Origin: Microbacterium sp. C7(2022)
GTDB taxonomy: Bacteria > Actinomycetota > Actinomycetes > Actinomycetales > Microbacteriaceae
Length of the DNA: 64,000 nt
Assembly: GCF_028823665.1 (NCBI RefSeq)
Contig: NZ_JAPEHV010000001.1
Span: 310,001 to 374,000 of the forward strand
Direction of reading: 5' to 3'
Positions 20,001 through 30,500 of the stretch are shown one piece after another. Every line of letters begins with the position of its first letter. Positions within the stretch are counted from its first letter, which is position 1. Under the pieces are notes generated by a model. That model saw only the letters and a program-made list of their open reading frames with translations, was not told the origin of the DNA and searched no databases. The translations under genes were made by a program, and so were the position numbers.

Positions 20001-23000
20001 GGTCGACGGCGCCTGGGTTGATGTTGTCGCGAACCCCGACCCGTTGGGATACCCGCAGCAGAACGCGCAGGGCGCGTGGCAGATCACCGTCGAGGCGCTC
20101 GAAGAAGCCGCCTACCGTTTCGTCAACGATGACATCGCGCCCACTCTCACGCTGGTGAAGAACGTCACCAACGACAACGGGGGCGAGGCCGAAGCATCCG
20201 AGTGGACGCTCACGGCATCCGACACCAACGGTGTGGTCCTCTCGGGCGCAACCGCGACCCCGGCGGTCACGGACCAAGAGGTCGAGGCTGGCACGGTCTA
20301 CACGATCGGCGAGAACGGTGGACCGAGCGGGTACGAGTGGACCACCCTCGTCTGCACGGGTCGACAGGACTTGTCACCGCAGAACGCGCAGATCACGTTG
20401 CTTCCCGGTGAGGACGTCACCTGTACTCTCACCAACGACGACCAGCCCGGAAAGCTCACGCTGATCAAGGACGTGACGAACGCGCACGGTGGTACCGCAG
20501 TGCCGAGCGACTGGACGCTGACCGCCGACGGACCTGACACCGTGACGGGGGCCGGCAACTCTGCTGCCGTGACGAACCAGACGGTGGATGCCGGAAGCTA
20601 TGCGTTGAGCGAATCGGATGGCCCGGATGGCTATGAACTCGATGACCTGTCGTGCACCGGCGGCACCCTGACGGATGAGAACGTCGCGGTTCCGGTCGGC
20701 GGCGATGTCACCTGCACGTTCTACAACATCGACATCGCTCCGAAGCTCACGCTGGTGAAGATCGTCGACAACAAGAACGGCCTCGGGACGCACGCCGCAA
20801 CCGAATGGACGCTGACGGCGCAAGAGGCCGGCGAGGCGCCGGTCATCGACGAGATGGGGACCGCGATCAACGCGTCCTCGGCACAGACTCAGCAGGTCGA
20901 GGTCGAGGCCAACGTGCTCTACGTGCTGTCGGAGGACGGCCCGTCGGGCTACACGGCCGGCGTGTGGTCGTGTGGGGGCATTCCCTCCGCGGACGGCGAC
21001 GTGATTCTTGCCGTGGGCCAGGAGGTCACGTGTCAGATCACCAACACGGTGATCACGCACGATGTGACCCTGGTGAAGAAGTGGGTCAACGCCTACCAGG
21101 GCGACGAGACCGAGCTCACGCTCGGCGATGAGACGTCGGACTCGGTGGCGAACGGCGATGCCGAGTTCATCGACACCGCGACGCAGATCACCGTCGAGGT
21201 CGCGGAAGGCGAGAGTATCTCGCTCTCCGAGGTCTTGGGTGCTGGCAACCAGGGCGTCTACTCGACAACCTTCGGCTGCACCGACGGCGTTGTGAGCGGA
21301 TCCGGACTCGACTTCGAGCTGACCGTCCCCGCCTCGGATGTCACGTGTACGTTCACGAACACGGCCAACGAAGTTGCCGTGACGCTGATCAAGCAGTGGG
21401 CCGACGGCAGTTTCCCCGGCGACGAGGCGGATCTGGTGATCTCGACGGTGGGCGAAACGCTCGCATCGGGAACGTCGGTCGTGGGGCCCGCGGCGACGAT
21501 CAACGCGTCGGTACGTGTCGGCACGAGCGTGTGGTTCAGCGAGACGCTGGACGCAGGCAATACCGGCAGCTACTCCACCACGTGGGTTTGTGACAACGGC
21601 ACATCCGGCTCGGGTACCTCGATCCCGATGACCACGGTGTCGGTCGCACTTACCTGCACGTTCACGAACACGCCGGACGTCGTCACCATCGACGTCGACA
21701 AGACGTGGGTCAACGCCTTTGTGGGTGACAGCGCCGACCTGTCGGTCTCCGACCAGTCGGGCGAATCCGTCGCCGATGCTGAGAACGAGACCGACGAGAG
21801 CGTGGCCAGCGCCACGGTTCGGGTCGGTGACACCATCACGGTGGCGGAAGCCTTCGGCGACAACACCGGTGTCTACGATGCGACCTACGTGTGCGCCGGC
21901 CTGCAGGGCGCGGGCACGACCGTCGACATCACCGTTCCTGACGAAGACACGACGTGTGTGTTCACCAACACCGCGCGCGAACAGGACGTCACGCTGAACA
22001 AGCAGTGGGTGAACGCCATCCAGGGTGACACCGCCGAACTGAGCATCAACGGTGGTACCCGTGTCACCAGCACGGCGAACGGTCAGAGCGGCTCGTGGCT
22101 CGACACGGTCAACACTGTGACGGAGTCCGTCCGCATCGGCGACACCGTTGAGTTCGAGGAGTTCCTCGGCGAATTCAACCTTGCCGAGTACGACTCGACG
22201 TACTCCTGCACCGGTGAAGCCGTGCAGGCAGGCGAGGGCACGTCGTTCACCATCGACAGCATGCCCGGCGATATCGTCACCTGTACCTTCCGCAACGAAG
22301 CCATCCTGGGCGACCTCACGCTCGAGAAGGTCGTGGTCAACGACAACGGCGGCGAGGCAGAAGACACCGACTGGACGCTCTCGGCGGACGGAATCGTCGA
22401 CATCTCCGGTGCCGAGGGTGACCCCGAGATCACCGGCGCTGCGGTTCCCGCGGGATCCTACGATCTTTCGGAGTCGGACGGCCCCGCAGGGTACGAGCAG
22501 ACCGACCTCATCTGTGTCGACGGTGACGAAGAGCTCGAGCTCGACGGCCAGACGGTCATGGTCGAGGGCGGAGCGTCGGTGGTGTGTACCTTCACCAACG
22601 ACGACATCGCTCCGACGCTGACGCTGAAGAAGATCGTCGACAACCGCGACGGCCTCGGCACGCAGTCCGCAGAAGCGTGGACCCTGACCGCCGCCGACGG
22701 GGCAGACGCCGTGATCGACGAGCAGGGTACGTCGTCAGACGACGGGGTGACGGCGGTCACCCAGACCGTCGAGGTCGAGGCGGGTACCGCGTACGTCCTG
22801 TCCGAAGATGGCCCCGCCGGGTACACGGCGAGCACCTGGTCGTGTGACGTGGGCGTGTTCGAGAACGGCGCGGTGACGCTCGCGCTGGATGAGGACGCGA
22901 CCTGCACGATCACGAACACGGCGAAGGACGCCTCGGGTCGTCACGACAAGAGCGTGACCAGCCTTTCGCAGGGTGCGGACGGCACGTGGACGATTGTCTA

Positions 23001-26000
23001 CGACGTCACCGTCTACAACACGTCCGAAGCATCCACGCTGACGTACGACCTCGATGACACGCTCCGGTTCGGATCGGGCATCGACGTGCAGTCGGCAACC
23101 TGGGTCGGGCCGGCAGGAGGCACTCCCGCCGACTTCGACACCGAGTGGTCGACCGTTCTCGCCTCGGGTGCAACGCTCCCGCAGAACGACACGTCCGACG
23201 CCACCGCGGTCTACACCGTGACGGCGACAGCCACGATCCCGGAGTTCCCGGCTGCGGAAGACACCTGGCAAGACTGTGTCGACCCGCTCGGCGAAGCTGA
23301 CGGCGGATTCCTGAACGAATCGATGCTGACGATCGGCGAAGAGGAAACGTACGCGTACGCGTGTGACGAGCCGTCGTTCCCGACGATCAGCAAGACCGGT
23401 CAGGTTTCGACGCAGGATGCCACGACCGGCGACTGGACAGTGGGATGGGTCATCACGGTGACGAACCCCGGTGACCAGCCGGTGGCCGCGGTCGTCGAGG
23501 ATGTCCTCCCCGAGGCTCCGGCAGACTGGACACTCGTGGGTGGAGAGTGGGCCATCGCCAATGGCGCCGGAACGCCGACGGTGGACCTGTCGCTCGCGCC
23601 GAGCCCCAGCCCGCAGACGATCTGGCAGACGACGGACGATGCATCGCGCCTGCCGGCGGACACGACCTACACCTTCACGGTGACGGGAACGCTCCGAGCG
23701 TCCGCGGAGGCACCGGCGATCGGTGCCTGCGACCCGCAGACCGAGACGGGTGGACTGGTCAACTCGGCCACCGTGAGCTCGGGCGAGGCCAGCGTTGGCG
23801 ACGACGGTTGCGTCGACACCGACGTGGCGACGGCGACGCCCGAGAAGGCGGTGCTCACCACCTCGCAGCTGGTCGATGGCTCGTGGCAGATCACGTACCT
23901 CGTGACCGTCACGAACGACTCCAGCGAACTGGTGGCGATCTACGACCTCAACGACACTCCGTTGCTTGACGGTGTGACCATCGTGCCTGACACGGCGCGC
24001 TGGGCCACCAGCGACAGCGCGGGTGTCCCCGCGGGCGCGTGGAGCGCGTTCGACCCGGCAACAGGAGACGACCTGGTCACCGGCAAGGCGCTCGCCGCCG
24101 GCGGCACGGACTACTACGTGGTCGAGGTCACCGTCGAGGTCACCGAAGACGGGTGGTCCGACGAGGATGCACTCACGTGCCAGAAGGAGCTTTCCCTCGA
24201 AGAGGGCGGCTTCCTCAACCTGGTTACCGTGACCTCGGGTGGTGAAGAGAAGACGGCGGATGCGTGCTCCGAGCCCGCGCTGCCGACGATCGCCAAGGAC
24301 CCGATGTCGGTTGTCCAGGACCCGGTGGATGCCACGAAGTGGCTCGTCAGCTACCGCTTGACGGTGACGTCGGGAGGCTTCGACACGTTCTACTCGCTCT
24401 CCGACACCCCGGAGTTCGCGCCGGGCATCGACCTCGGCCCGGGCAAGGCGCGCCGGGTTGACACTGAGCCAGCTGGCGAATGGGTCGACATCACCTCCGG
24501 TGTGGACTTCGTGATCGACGAGCCGCTGGCTGCTGGTGACATCGGTGACGACGCACACGTGTATGAGGTGGCATGGATTGCCGACTTCACCGGCGAGTTC
24601 GACGTCAACGACGCGGAGTGCAACGGTGCTGGTACCGGCTTCTTCAACACGGCGACGCTGACCGTCGGCAACATCCCGCAGGATGACGACGCGTGCCAGC
24701 CGCCGGAGGAAGTGGTCTACCCGACCTTCTCCAAGACGGTGACCTCGACGCAGCAGGATCCGACGTCGGGTGAGTGGATGATCGAGTACGAGCTCGAGGT
24801 GTACCTGCCTTCGAGCGAAGAGGACCCGGTCGCGAACCCGAAGGATCTGTCGACCGAGTACGACCTGTCTGACACGCTCGACTTCGGTGGTGACATCGAG
24901 ATCGTCGGCACCCCGACGTGGTCGGGCGACGGCGAGTCGGGTGACTTCGACGCCGGCTCTGCTCAGATCGCCACCGAGAAGCGCATCGACGCGGGCGAAA
25001 CCCACACGTACACGGTTTCTGTGGTCGCGAGCGTGCCGACCGAGGCTGTCGAGGGCGGCACCATCACGTGCTACCCGAACAGCGAAGACCCGGCAGGCGG
25101 CTTCCTCAACACGGCGCTGCTGACGGTGGGCGACCAGGAGTTCCCCGCGGATGCATGTTCCGAGCCGATCGTTCCCGAGGTCTACAAGGGAGCGGACTCG
25201 TACACGCAGAACGAGGACGGCACGCAGACGATCAGCTACTACATCGACGTGACGGTGCCGCCGACCGAGTCGCCGTACGCCGCAGAGTCGGCTGTGTACG
25301 ACCTGGTCGACGCGCCCGAGCTCCCCGAGGGAACGACCCTGGTCGGTGAGTGGACCGCAGAAGCAGTCGGCGGCTCAACACCCACTCCAGACGCGGCGAC
25401 GTGGAATGGCGAGGGTGAGTGGACGATCATCGAGGGTGCCGAAATCACCGTCGAAGAGGGAATCCACACCTACGTCGTGACGGCGACCGTCCAGGTCGCC
25501 AGCGTTCCGGCAGAGCAGGAGCCGTGCTACGAAGAGGCTGAAGGCATCTCGGTCTGGAACACGGTCACCCTCACCTCAGGTGGCTACACCGACGACTCCG
25601 AGGCCTGCCAGATCGTCCACCTGGACGACGTGGGTATCGAGAAGACGTCAGTGCTGCCGGAGGGTGAGACCTCGGTCGAGCCGGGTGACACGTTCGACTA
25701 CGTGCTGACAGTCACCAACTACGGCACGCGCCCCGCCTACGGCGTTCGCGTGACGGACGACGACATCAACGAGCGGCTCGAGATCACGGGCCTGGTCGTG
25801 GATGGATCGAGTTGGGCTGAGGCGCCGGGCTACGTCGGCAACGTCGTTGACCTGACGCTGGACTACCTGCCGATCGACGGAACGGCGACGATCACCATCA
25901 CGGTGGAGTTCCTGCCCTTCGAGATCGACGGGTCCGACCTTCCGGCCGTGGTCGGCGGGGAGCCGGCACCGCTGGCACCTGCTCCGATCGAGTCGCTCGA

Positions 26001-27210
26001 CAACATCGCGTGTGTCGAACTGACCGGCCAGTACAACGGCCAGACGGGTCGCGTCGCGGAGTTCGAAGGACTCCTGAATGGTCCGGACACGAACGAGGCC
26101 AACAACTGCGACGACGAGAACGTTCCGACGCGCGACATCGTGGCATCCGTCTACACACGCTGTGTGAACGATGCTCCGCTGTTGGGCTGGACCGTCGCGA
26201 AGTCGGGTCTGCTCACGAGCGAGCCGATCGAGTTCACCTGGATTCCGACGAACTCGGATGTGACGCCCGAGACGTCGCCGGCACAGGTCGCACTGACCGA
26301 GCCGGGCGGGACGAGCACTTGGACGAACGAGATCGCGTGGCCGGGGTCGGTATTCACCCCGTCTGGTATCTCGATCGACTACCCGGGTTGGCGGCCGATC
26401 GAGGGTCAGGACCTCGCTCCCGACGGGCAGTACTACCTGCCGGGGACCGACACGATCATGACTCCGGAGCAGCGTGCGCAGTTCGTGTTCAACGGGTTGA
26501 TCCTCGACCCGAGCGAGCTCGACTTCGCATGGCGCGGTCTCACCACGGTGACGTTCTCGGTGAACCCCGAGATCAGCTTCACCACGGGATACCCGGCAGC
26601 GACGCCCGACTGCTACGTGGCACGGCACACCGAGCTGGAGATCGAGAAGACGGCGAGCGTCGAGAAGACCGAACCGGGTGAGTCCTTCACGTACGACATC
26701 GCGGTGGAGAACGTCAGCGACGACTCCGCAGCCGACGGTGTTGTGGTGACGGATGCCATCCCCGCCGATGTCAAGATCACCAACGTCACGTGGCCTGGTC
26801 TCAACGACGACTTGGCGTTCCCGAACTGGCAGACGTGTGCAGTCAGCGGTCAGGATGCGCAGGGTTACGGCGGCACGCTCGAGTGTGTGCTGACTGGCCC
26901 GCTGCAGCCGGCTGGATCGAACAACGGCGGAGCGACGGCGGCGCCGACGATCACGTTGACGGCGATGGTCGATCCTTCGTCGACAGCGAGCGTCATCACG
27001 AACGTCGCGGTGGTGGATTACCACACGTTCGATGACCCGGAGGACACCGGTCGCGACACCGACGATGCGGTTGTGCTGCTGTCGGCACTGCCGGTGACCG
27101 GTGGCTCGGCGATGACGATCTACGCGGTGCTCGGCGTTCTGGCTCTGCTCGGTGGTGGCGTCGTCCTCCTGACGATCCGTCGGCGTCGGGAGTCGAAGCT
27201 GATCGTGTAG
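17053..27210 (+). CDS. Giant LPVTG-anchored adhesin-like protein with vWA domain
   Basis: A 3385-residue secreted protein. The ATG at 17053 follows AAGGTGA; the upstream TTG in frame lies inside the leader hairpin and was rejected. An Arg-rich n-region and hydrophobic core end at A-V-A/E-E (near residue 56). Next come a PTEEAK repeat, then a von Willebrand A domain (about 324-530) with MIDAS motif D334-x-S-x-S. A long row of Cna-B/prealbumin-like domains follows (about 535-1955, recurring T-L-x-K-x-V-x-N-x-N-G-G), then six related 140-150-residue units (about 1957-2860). Two DUF11-like units flank a Cys-containing C-V-N-D-A-P module near the C-terminus. The end is L-P-V-T-G (3346-3350), a membrane helix and R-R-R-R, a classical sortase signal. 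It resembles tip or backbone adhesins; the ligand is unknown. Confidence 0.93.
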   Translation: MSGMHDFGESNSRGIRRRLRAERQRERALTIRHRWWAGGVATVLSAALVFTGMSPAVAEEPTPTPSADETSQTEESSEQSADEAEPTEEAKPTEEAKPTEEAKPTEEAKPTEEAKPTEEAKPTEEAKSTEEATSSPTPTLEAKQTEQDEQQLITPMSVPSPTAGTAVITIKVGSDRTGTEGVTNLEGVVLHLKNGDSSGPDSARWDGVAGDGDGWARCESDADGDCSFEVPDTQPGGDNRGDRPWVVQYSVPGTHYMNPTLRVGGASGSGSSLAYQFRMKTGLQAGNVYSSQDANDIMLSSGFTYNASGGIWQQSRTNPSLAPSCGLDVALILDISGSVGNALPSLKTAANTFVDSLAGTQSRMSLFSFSWVSPGQGASQNYPDLVPVTTTAQGTSFKNRYASWTSSGGTNWDRGLGAAAAANTGANAVDVAVIITDGNPTTYNDPREGSGSDNRFRETENGIFSANALKAAGTRVIAFGVGAGATGATNALNLRAVSGTTVYNGSNSAVADFYQTTNYEAVGTALRNLALGNCQGSLSVTKQIVPSTNAPGDITGAVPAGAGWTFNSSINPGTVTTPNASRTTIADGTGTVSFPLSYAGGTNSAAVTIVEDQQPGYTLHTVGGQNAVCTNLNTGAAIALSGNPTNGFTVNVPSNAAVNCVVYNRAPSPEADLTVSKNWVVNGVPFTNGAQPNGLSAQLSLTGPDGAGASVQGWGVTRTGYEQGDTSTISETVDLIDSELCTNSARITSINGSTVDIALGSGYAMSLTQEHNTAVITNTVECESRLTLVKDVDGGDADASLWTLHATNTTGSGLPGFSGAAGSASVEDIEVTPNTRYQLFESAGDPRYVQTDNRTSLQSNPLSTGSATCVRINANGGVLSGFSDGINGGVDVPLGYRVMCTLVNETAELALLKHVINDNGGSGAAGDFDLTATPATLAGLTPTTVVGVEDLASATLFQVRPDHVYTLTESTEPGYEFVKLQQWVDGAWVDVVANPDPLGYPQQNAQGAWQITVEALEEAAYRFVNDDIAPTLTLVKNVTNDNGGEAEASEWTLTASDTNGVVLSGATATPAVTDQEVEAGTVYTIGENGGPSGYEWTTLVCTGRQDLSPQNAQITLLPGEDVTCTLTNDDQPGKLTLIKDVTNAHGGTAVPSDWTLTADGPDTVTGAGNSAAVTNQTVDAGSYALSESDGPDGYELDDLSCTGGTLTDENVAVPVGGDVTCTFYNIDIAPKLTLVKIVDNKNGLGTHAATEWTLTAQEAGEAPVIDEMGTAINASSAQTQQVEVEANVLYVLSEDGPSGYTAGVWSCGGIPSADGDVILAVGQEVTCQITNTVITHDVTLVKKWVNAYQGDETELTLGDETSDSVANGDAEFIDTATQITVEVAEGESISLSEVLGAGNQGVYSTTFGCTDGVVSGSGLDFELTVPASDVTCTFTNTANEVAVTLIKQWADGSFPGDEADLVISTVGETLASGTSVVGPAATINASVRVGTSVWFSETLDAGNTGSYSTTWVCDNGTSGSGTSIPMTTVSVALTCTFTNTPDVVTIDVDKTWVNAFVGDSADLSVSDQSGESVADAENETDESVASATVRVGDTITVAEAFGDNTGVYDATYVCAGLQGAGTTVDITVPDEDTTCVFTNTAREQDVTLNKQWVNAIQGDTAELSINGGTRVTSTANGQSGSWLDTVNTVTESVRIGDTVEFEEFLGEFNLAEYDSTYSCTGEAVQAGEGTSFTIDSMPGDIVTCTFRNEAILGDLTLEKVVVNDNGGEAEDTDWTLSADGIVDISGAEGDPEITGAAVPAGSYDLSESDGPAGYEQTDLICVDGDEELELDGQTVMVEGGASVVCTFTNDDIAPTLTLKKIVDNRDGLGTQSAEAWTLTAADGADAVIDEQGTSSDDGVTAVTQTVEVEAGTAYVLSEDGPAGYTASTWSCDVGVFENGAVTLALDEDATCTITNTAKDASGRHDKSVTSLSQGADGTWTIVYDVTVYNTSEASTLTYDLDDTLRFGSGIDVQSATWVGPAGGTPADFDTEWSTVLASGATLPQNDTSDATAVYTVTATATIPEFPAAEDTWQDCVDPLGEADGGFLNESMLTIGEEETYAYACDEPSFPTISKTGQVSTQDATTGDWTVGWVITVTNPGDQPVAAVVEDVLPEAPADWTLVGGEWAIANGAGTPTVDLSLAPSPSPQTIWQTTDDASRLPADTTYTFTVTGTLRASAEAPAIGACDPQTETGGLVNSATVSSGEASVGDDGCVDTDVATATPEKAVLTTSQLVDGSWQITYLVTVTNDSSELVAIYDLNDTPLLDGVTIVPDTARWATSDSAGVPAGAWSAFDPATGDDLVTGKALAAGGTDYYVVEVTVEVTEDGWSDEDALTCQKELSLEEGGFLNLVTVTSGGEEKTADACSEPALPTIAKDPMSVVQDPVDATKWLVSYRLTVTSGGFDTFYSLSDTPEFAPGIDLGPGKARRVDTEPAGEWVDITSGVDFVIDEPLAAGDIGDDAHVYEVAWIADFTGEFDVNDAECNGAGTGFFNTATLTVGNIPQDDDACQPPEEVVYPTFSKTVTSTQQDPTSGEWMIEYELEVYLPSSEEDPVANPKDLSTEYDLSDTLDFGGDIEIVGTPTWSGDGESGDFDAGSAQIATEKRIDAGETHTYTVSVVASVPTEAVEGGTITCYPNSEDPAGGFLNTALLTVGDQEFPADACSEPIVPEVYKGADSYTQNEDGTQTISYYIDVTVPPTESPYAAESAVYDLVDAPELPEGTTLVGEWTAEAVGGSTPTPDAATWNGEGEWTIIEGAEITVEEGIHTYVVTATVQVASVPAEQEPCYEEAEGISVWNTVTLTSGGYTDDSEACQIVHLDDVGIEKTSVLPEGETSVEPGDTFDYVLTVTNYGTRPAYGVRVTDDDINERLEITGLVVDGSSWAEAPGYVGNVVDLTLDYLPIDGTATITITVEFLPFEIDGSDLPAVVGGEPAPLAPAPIESLDNIACVELTGQYNGQTGRVAEFEGLLNGPDTNEANNCDDENVPTRDIVASVYTRCVNDAPLLGWTVAKSGLLTSEPIEFTWIPTNSDVTPETSPAQVALTEPGGTSTWTNEIAWPGSVFTPSGISIDYPGWRPIEGQDLAPDGQYYLPGTDTIMTPEQRAQFVFNGLILDPSELDFAWRGLTTVTFSVNPEISFTTGYPAATPDCYVARHTELEIEKTASVEKTEPGESFTYDIAVENVSDDSAADGVVVTDAIPADVKITNVTWPGLNDDLAFPNWQTCAVSGQDAQGYGGTLECVLTGPLQPAGSNNGGATAAPTITLTAMVDPSSTASVITNVAVVDYHTFDDPEDTGRDTDDAVVLLSALPVTGGSAMTIYAVLGVLALLGGGVVLLTIRRRRESKLIV
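17308..17451 (+). repeat. 18-bp tandem repeat encoding PTEEAK
   Basis: Seven exact PTEEAK-coding units (17308-17433) and one degenerate unit (STEEAT, 17434-17451). Units 2-3 and 4-5 are identical at DNA level, while the others differ only at third positions. The repeat forms an acidic, Pro-spaced stalk right after the signal peptide and is a likely site of length variation between strains. Confidence 0.9.
25630..27066 (+). repeat. Surface module copy C (DUF11, CVNDAP unit, DUF11)
   Basis: The C-terminal 480 residues of the giant protein before the sorting signal. A DUF11-like unit (V-G-I-E-K-T-S) is followed by a unit beginning near 26134 with C-V-N-D-A-P and containing W-P-G, Y-P-G-W-R-P and F-S-V-N-P, then a second DUF11-like unit (I-E-K-T-A-S-V). 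The same order occurs twice in the next gene (28297-29610 and 29611-30906), so this is a diverged third copy. Confidence 0.75.
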
Positions 27211-27261
27211 CTGCGTGCGGCGCCGGGACCCCAAGACCGGCACCACACGCTCCGCGCGACC

Positions 27262-27319
27262 CGCGCGCGCCGTTCACCCCTCGCAGGACAGCACCTGCGG
27301 GGGGTGAACGGCGCTCGCG
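27262..27319 (+). terminator. Terminator between the two surface protein genes
   Basis: A very stable hairpin: 14 perfect pairs (27267-27280 with 27301-27314), seven more inner pairs including one G-U (27281-27287 with 27294-27300), a six-base loop, and a few outer GC pairs beyond one mismatch. No U-tract follows. It starts about 50 bases after the 3385-aa gene and should end that transcript. Confidence 0.75.
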
Positions 27320-27516
27320 CGCGAAGCCTCAGTTCTTGCTCAGGCCCGGCACGTCGATTTCTCTCCCGCGCTGCAGTCTCGCTAATGTTCACTACAGACG
27401 CTTCATCACGCCGTGGGACCCGAACACCCGCGGCGAGCTATCACTGTCGGAGAACACGCCTGGGGGCGTGCCGTCAGCACTTAACGCGCAGACGCGCTTT
27501 CCTGGGGAGGAACACC
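27320..27516 (+). other. Leader of the second surface protein gene
   Basis: This non-coding stretch lies between the hairpin and GTG 27517. I find no convincing -35/-10 pair; TAATGT at 27383-27388 is the best isolated -10-like element. A strong GGGGAGGA ribosome binding site at 27504-27511 precedes the start. The open frame that continues upstream into this region lacks any recognisable protein character. Confidence 0.4.
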
Positions 27517-30500
27517 GTGCGATCATTGCGCACTGTCATTGCCGCCGCCGTATCCCTCACATTGGCCGTCGGCGCAAGCATCGGATTCGCCGCGCCGGCA
27601 GCCGCGACGCTCGCCGAACCGACGGGGACGCAGGTGTGCGCGCCGTACGATTCCGGCAAGGTCAACGTCAGCGGAAGCCACAAGACCCTCACGCTCAGCG
27701 CGCCCGACGGCAAGCTGATCTCGGGCTACTGCGTCAAGGCCGGCTCGACGCAGCAGGGTAACGGCCCGGTGTTCGTGACGGTGGATCCCGCTCAGAAGAG
27801 CGTCACGATCAGCCACCCGTCGGGCAAGGACATCTCGCACTACGCGCTGGTGTACACCACCGAGGGAACCCCCACCGCCGACAAGCCGATCCAGACGCTG
27901 GCGTGCGACACGATCACGGTCGACTACCGGCGTCCGCTCGTCAACGGTGACCACATCAACCTCGAGTTCACCCCGGCAGAAGGTGGCGGCAACAAGCAGG
28001 TCAACCTTTACGTCGACCGCAACATTGCGGGCGGATACGACACGCTCGGTCTTCGGATGCCGGGAGGCCAGACGCAGCCGCTCACCGAAGCAGAGGTGCG
28101 CTCCGGAGTGATCACGTGGACCTACTCGGAGTTCATCTCCAGCGTGGGCGGCTACACGGTGGCGTTCGTTCAGACGAACGAGACAGACACGTGGCCGAAG
28201 CTGGACTGCACGACCGAAGAAGAGCCCGAGTGTCCCGAGGGCACCGTCGAGCAGGAGGACGGCTCGTGTGAGGAGCCGCCGACCGCAGAGACGTACGTCG
28301 ACCTCGGCATCGTCAAGACTCACTCCGACCTCGGCGAGGAGAACACGGTCGACTACAGCACCGAGTTCAGCTACTTCCTCGAGGTGACCAACCACGGCAC
28401 GGCCACGGTGACGGCAGGCGTTGTGACCGACGAGGTCCCCACGGGACTTACCGTGACCTCGGTGATCGTGCCGGGCGGCTGGACCGACGAGACCGTCGAC
28501 AACACCGTGAAGGTCTCGAACGTGGTTCTTGCCCCCGAAGCATCCGGAATCATTGAGGTGAAGGTCGTCGTCGAAGACGCACACGACTACACCGCTCCCG
28601 ACGTGAGTGTCGGTGAATCCGATCCTCAGCCGCAGTTGTCGCTGGAAGGCGCGTTCACCAACGAAGCCTGCGTCGACGCTCCGTTCGATGTGAACCCCGA
28701 CAACGACTGCAGCGAGGTCGTGGTCGAGCGCGACGAGCTCGTGGCGAACGTGTTCGTGCGCTGCATCAACGACGCGCCTTACTTGTACTACTCCGTAGAG
28801 ACGAGCCCTTCACTCGCGGGTAAGCCGATCACCCTCACGTGGGCACCGGTGAGCCAGCCGGCCGTCCCCGCGTCGCAGGTGCTGACGCTCGACTCGGGCG
28901 ACTCGGGTCGCATTGTGTGGCCCGGTGCCGAGTTCGCCTCGAACGGCAACAGCATCCTGTGGCCGGGCTACCGCCCGCTGGTCGAGGCCGACTACAACGC
29001 CGACGGTACCCTCGCTATCGACCCGTCGCTTGTCTACAACGGTCTGGTGCTCGACACCTCGCACGAGACGTATCCGTGGCGTGGCGCATCGACGGTGACG
29101 TTCTCGGTCAACCCGACCCTCACCGTAAGCACGTCCTACCCGTCGGCATCGCCGAACTGTTCTATCCCGCGCGCGGCCGACATGACGGTCACCAAGACCG
29201 CGAGCGTCGAGACGGTCCAGGCCGGTGACTCGTTCGACTACAACCTCGCCGTGGCGAACGTGAGCGTGGACGGCGCCGCCGACCCCGTGACCATCACCGA
29301 CGTCATCCCGAGCGACATCCGCGTCGACGAGATCACGACCGACACCACTGCGTTCCCGCGTTGGACCGGGTGCGACGTGGCAGACGCTGACAGCGACGGC
29401 TTCGGCGGCGTGCTGACGTGTTCGCTGTTCGGCCCCCTCATGATGGGGGAGTCCGCGCCGACGATCACGCTGGGCGTGACGGTCGCCGACGACACCAGTG
29501 CTGACCGCATCAGCAACACCGCAGAGGTCTGCTGGGCTGGCCCCGATGACGCTGAACTGATCGCGTGCAACGACGACACCGCCGACGTGACGCGTGAGCC
29601 CACCCCGGTCATCGACCTCGGCATCGAGAAGACGCACTCCGACCTGCCCACCGGCACCGTCGATCCCGGTGACGAGTTCTCGTACTTCCTCGAGGTGACC
29701 AATAACGGCACCGTCGCGGTCGACGACGGCGTCGTCACGGACGAGGTTCCGAGCAGCCTCGAGGTCCTCGAGGTCATCACCCCGGTCGGCACTTCGGTCG
29801 GCAGCGGCAACGATGTGGAGATCACCGGTGTGGCGCTGGATGTGGATGCTTCCGTAATCATCGAGGTTCGTGTGCGCGTCATCCCGAATGCGGTCGATGC
29901 GGTGCCGAACTACGCAGCCGAGGAAGCGCCTGCCGCAGTCTCGCTGAGCGGACCCATCGAGAACACCGCGTGCGTCGCGGTGACCGGTGACGCCGATGCG
30001 AGCAACGACTGCTCGACCGTCGAGATCGAGCGTGACGAGATCGCGGCCAACGTCTGGATGCAGTGCATCAACGACGCGCCATACCTCTACTACTCGGTGC
30101 AGACGTCGCCGAGCCTGCAGGGTGAGCCGATCACGCTGACCTGGACGCCCGACACGCAGCCCGCCGTGCCGTCGGAGGTGACGCTCACGCTCGAATCGGG
30201 TGACTCGGGTCGCATCGTATGGCCGGGTGCTGACTTCGCAGCCAATGACGTGAGCATCCTGTGGCCGGGCTATCGCGCGCTCGTCGAGAGCGACTACAAC
30301 GCTGACGGCACGTTGGCTGTCGACCCCGCGCTCGTCTACAACGGACTGGTGCTCGACACCGACTACGAGACGTACCCGTGGCGTCTGGGTTCGACCGTGA
30401 CGCTCTCGGTGAACCCGACGCTGACCCTGGCAGCCAGCTACCCGGCGGCCACGGCGAACTGCGCGGTGCCTCGTTCGGCTGACATGCAGGTCACCAAGAC

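Noticed and set aside
27304..27516. Upstream extension of the second surface protein to 27304
   Set aside because: The extension runs through the leader and hairpin region, puts 71 Arg/Ser-rich residues before the signal peptide, and ignores the strong GGGGAGGA before GTG 27517.
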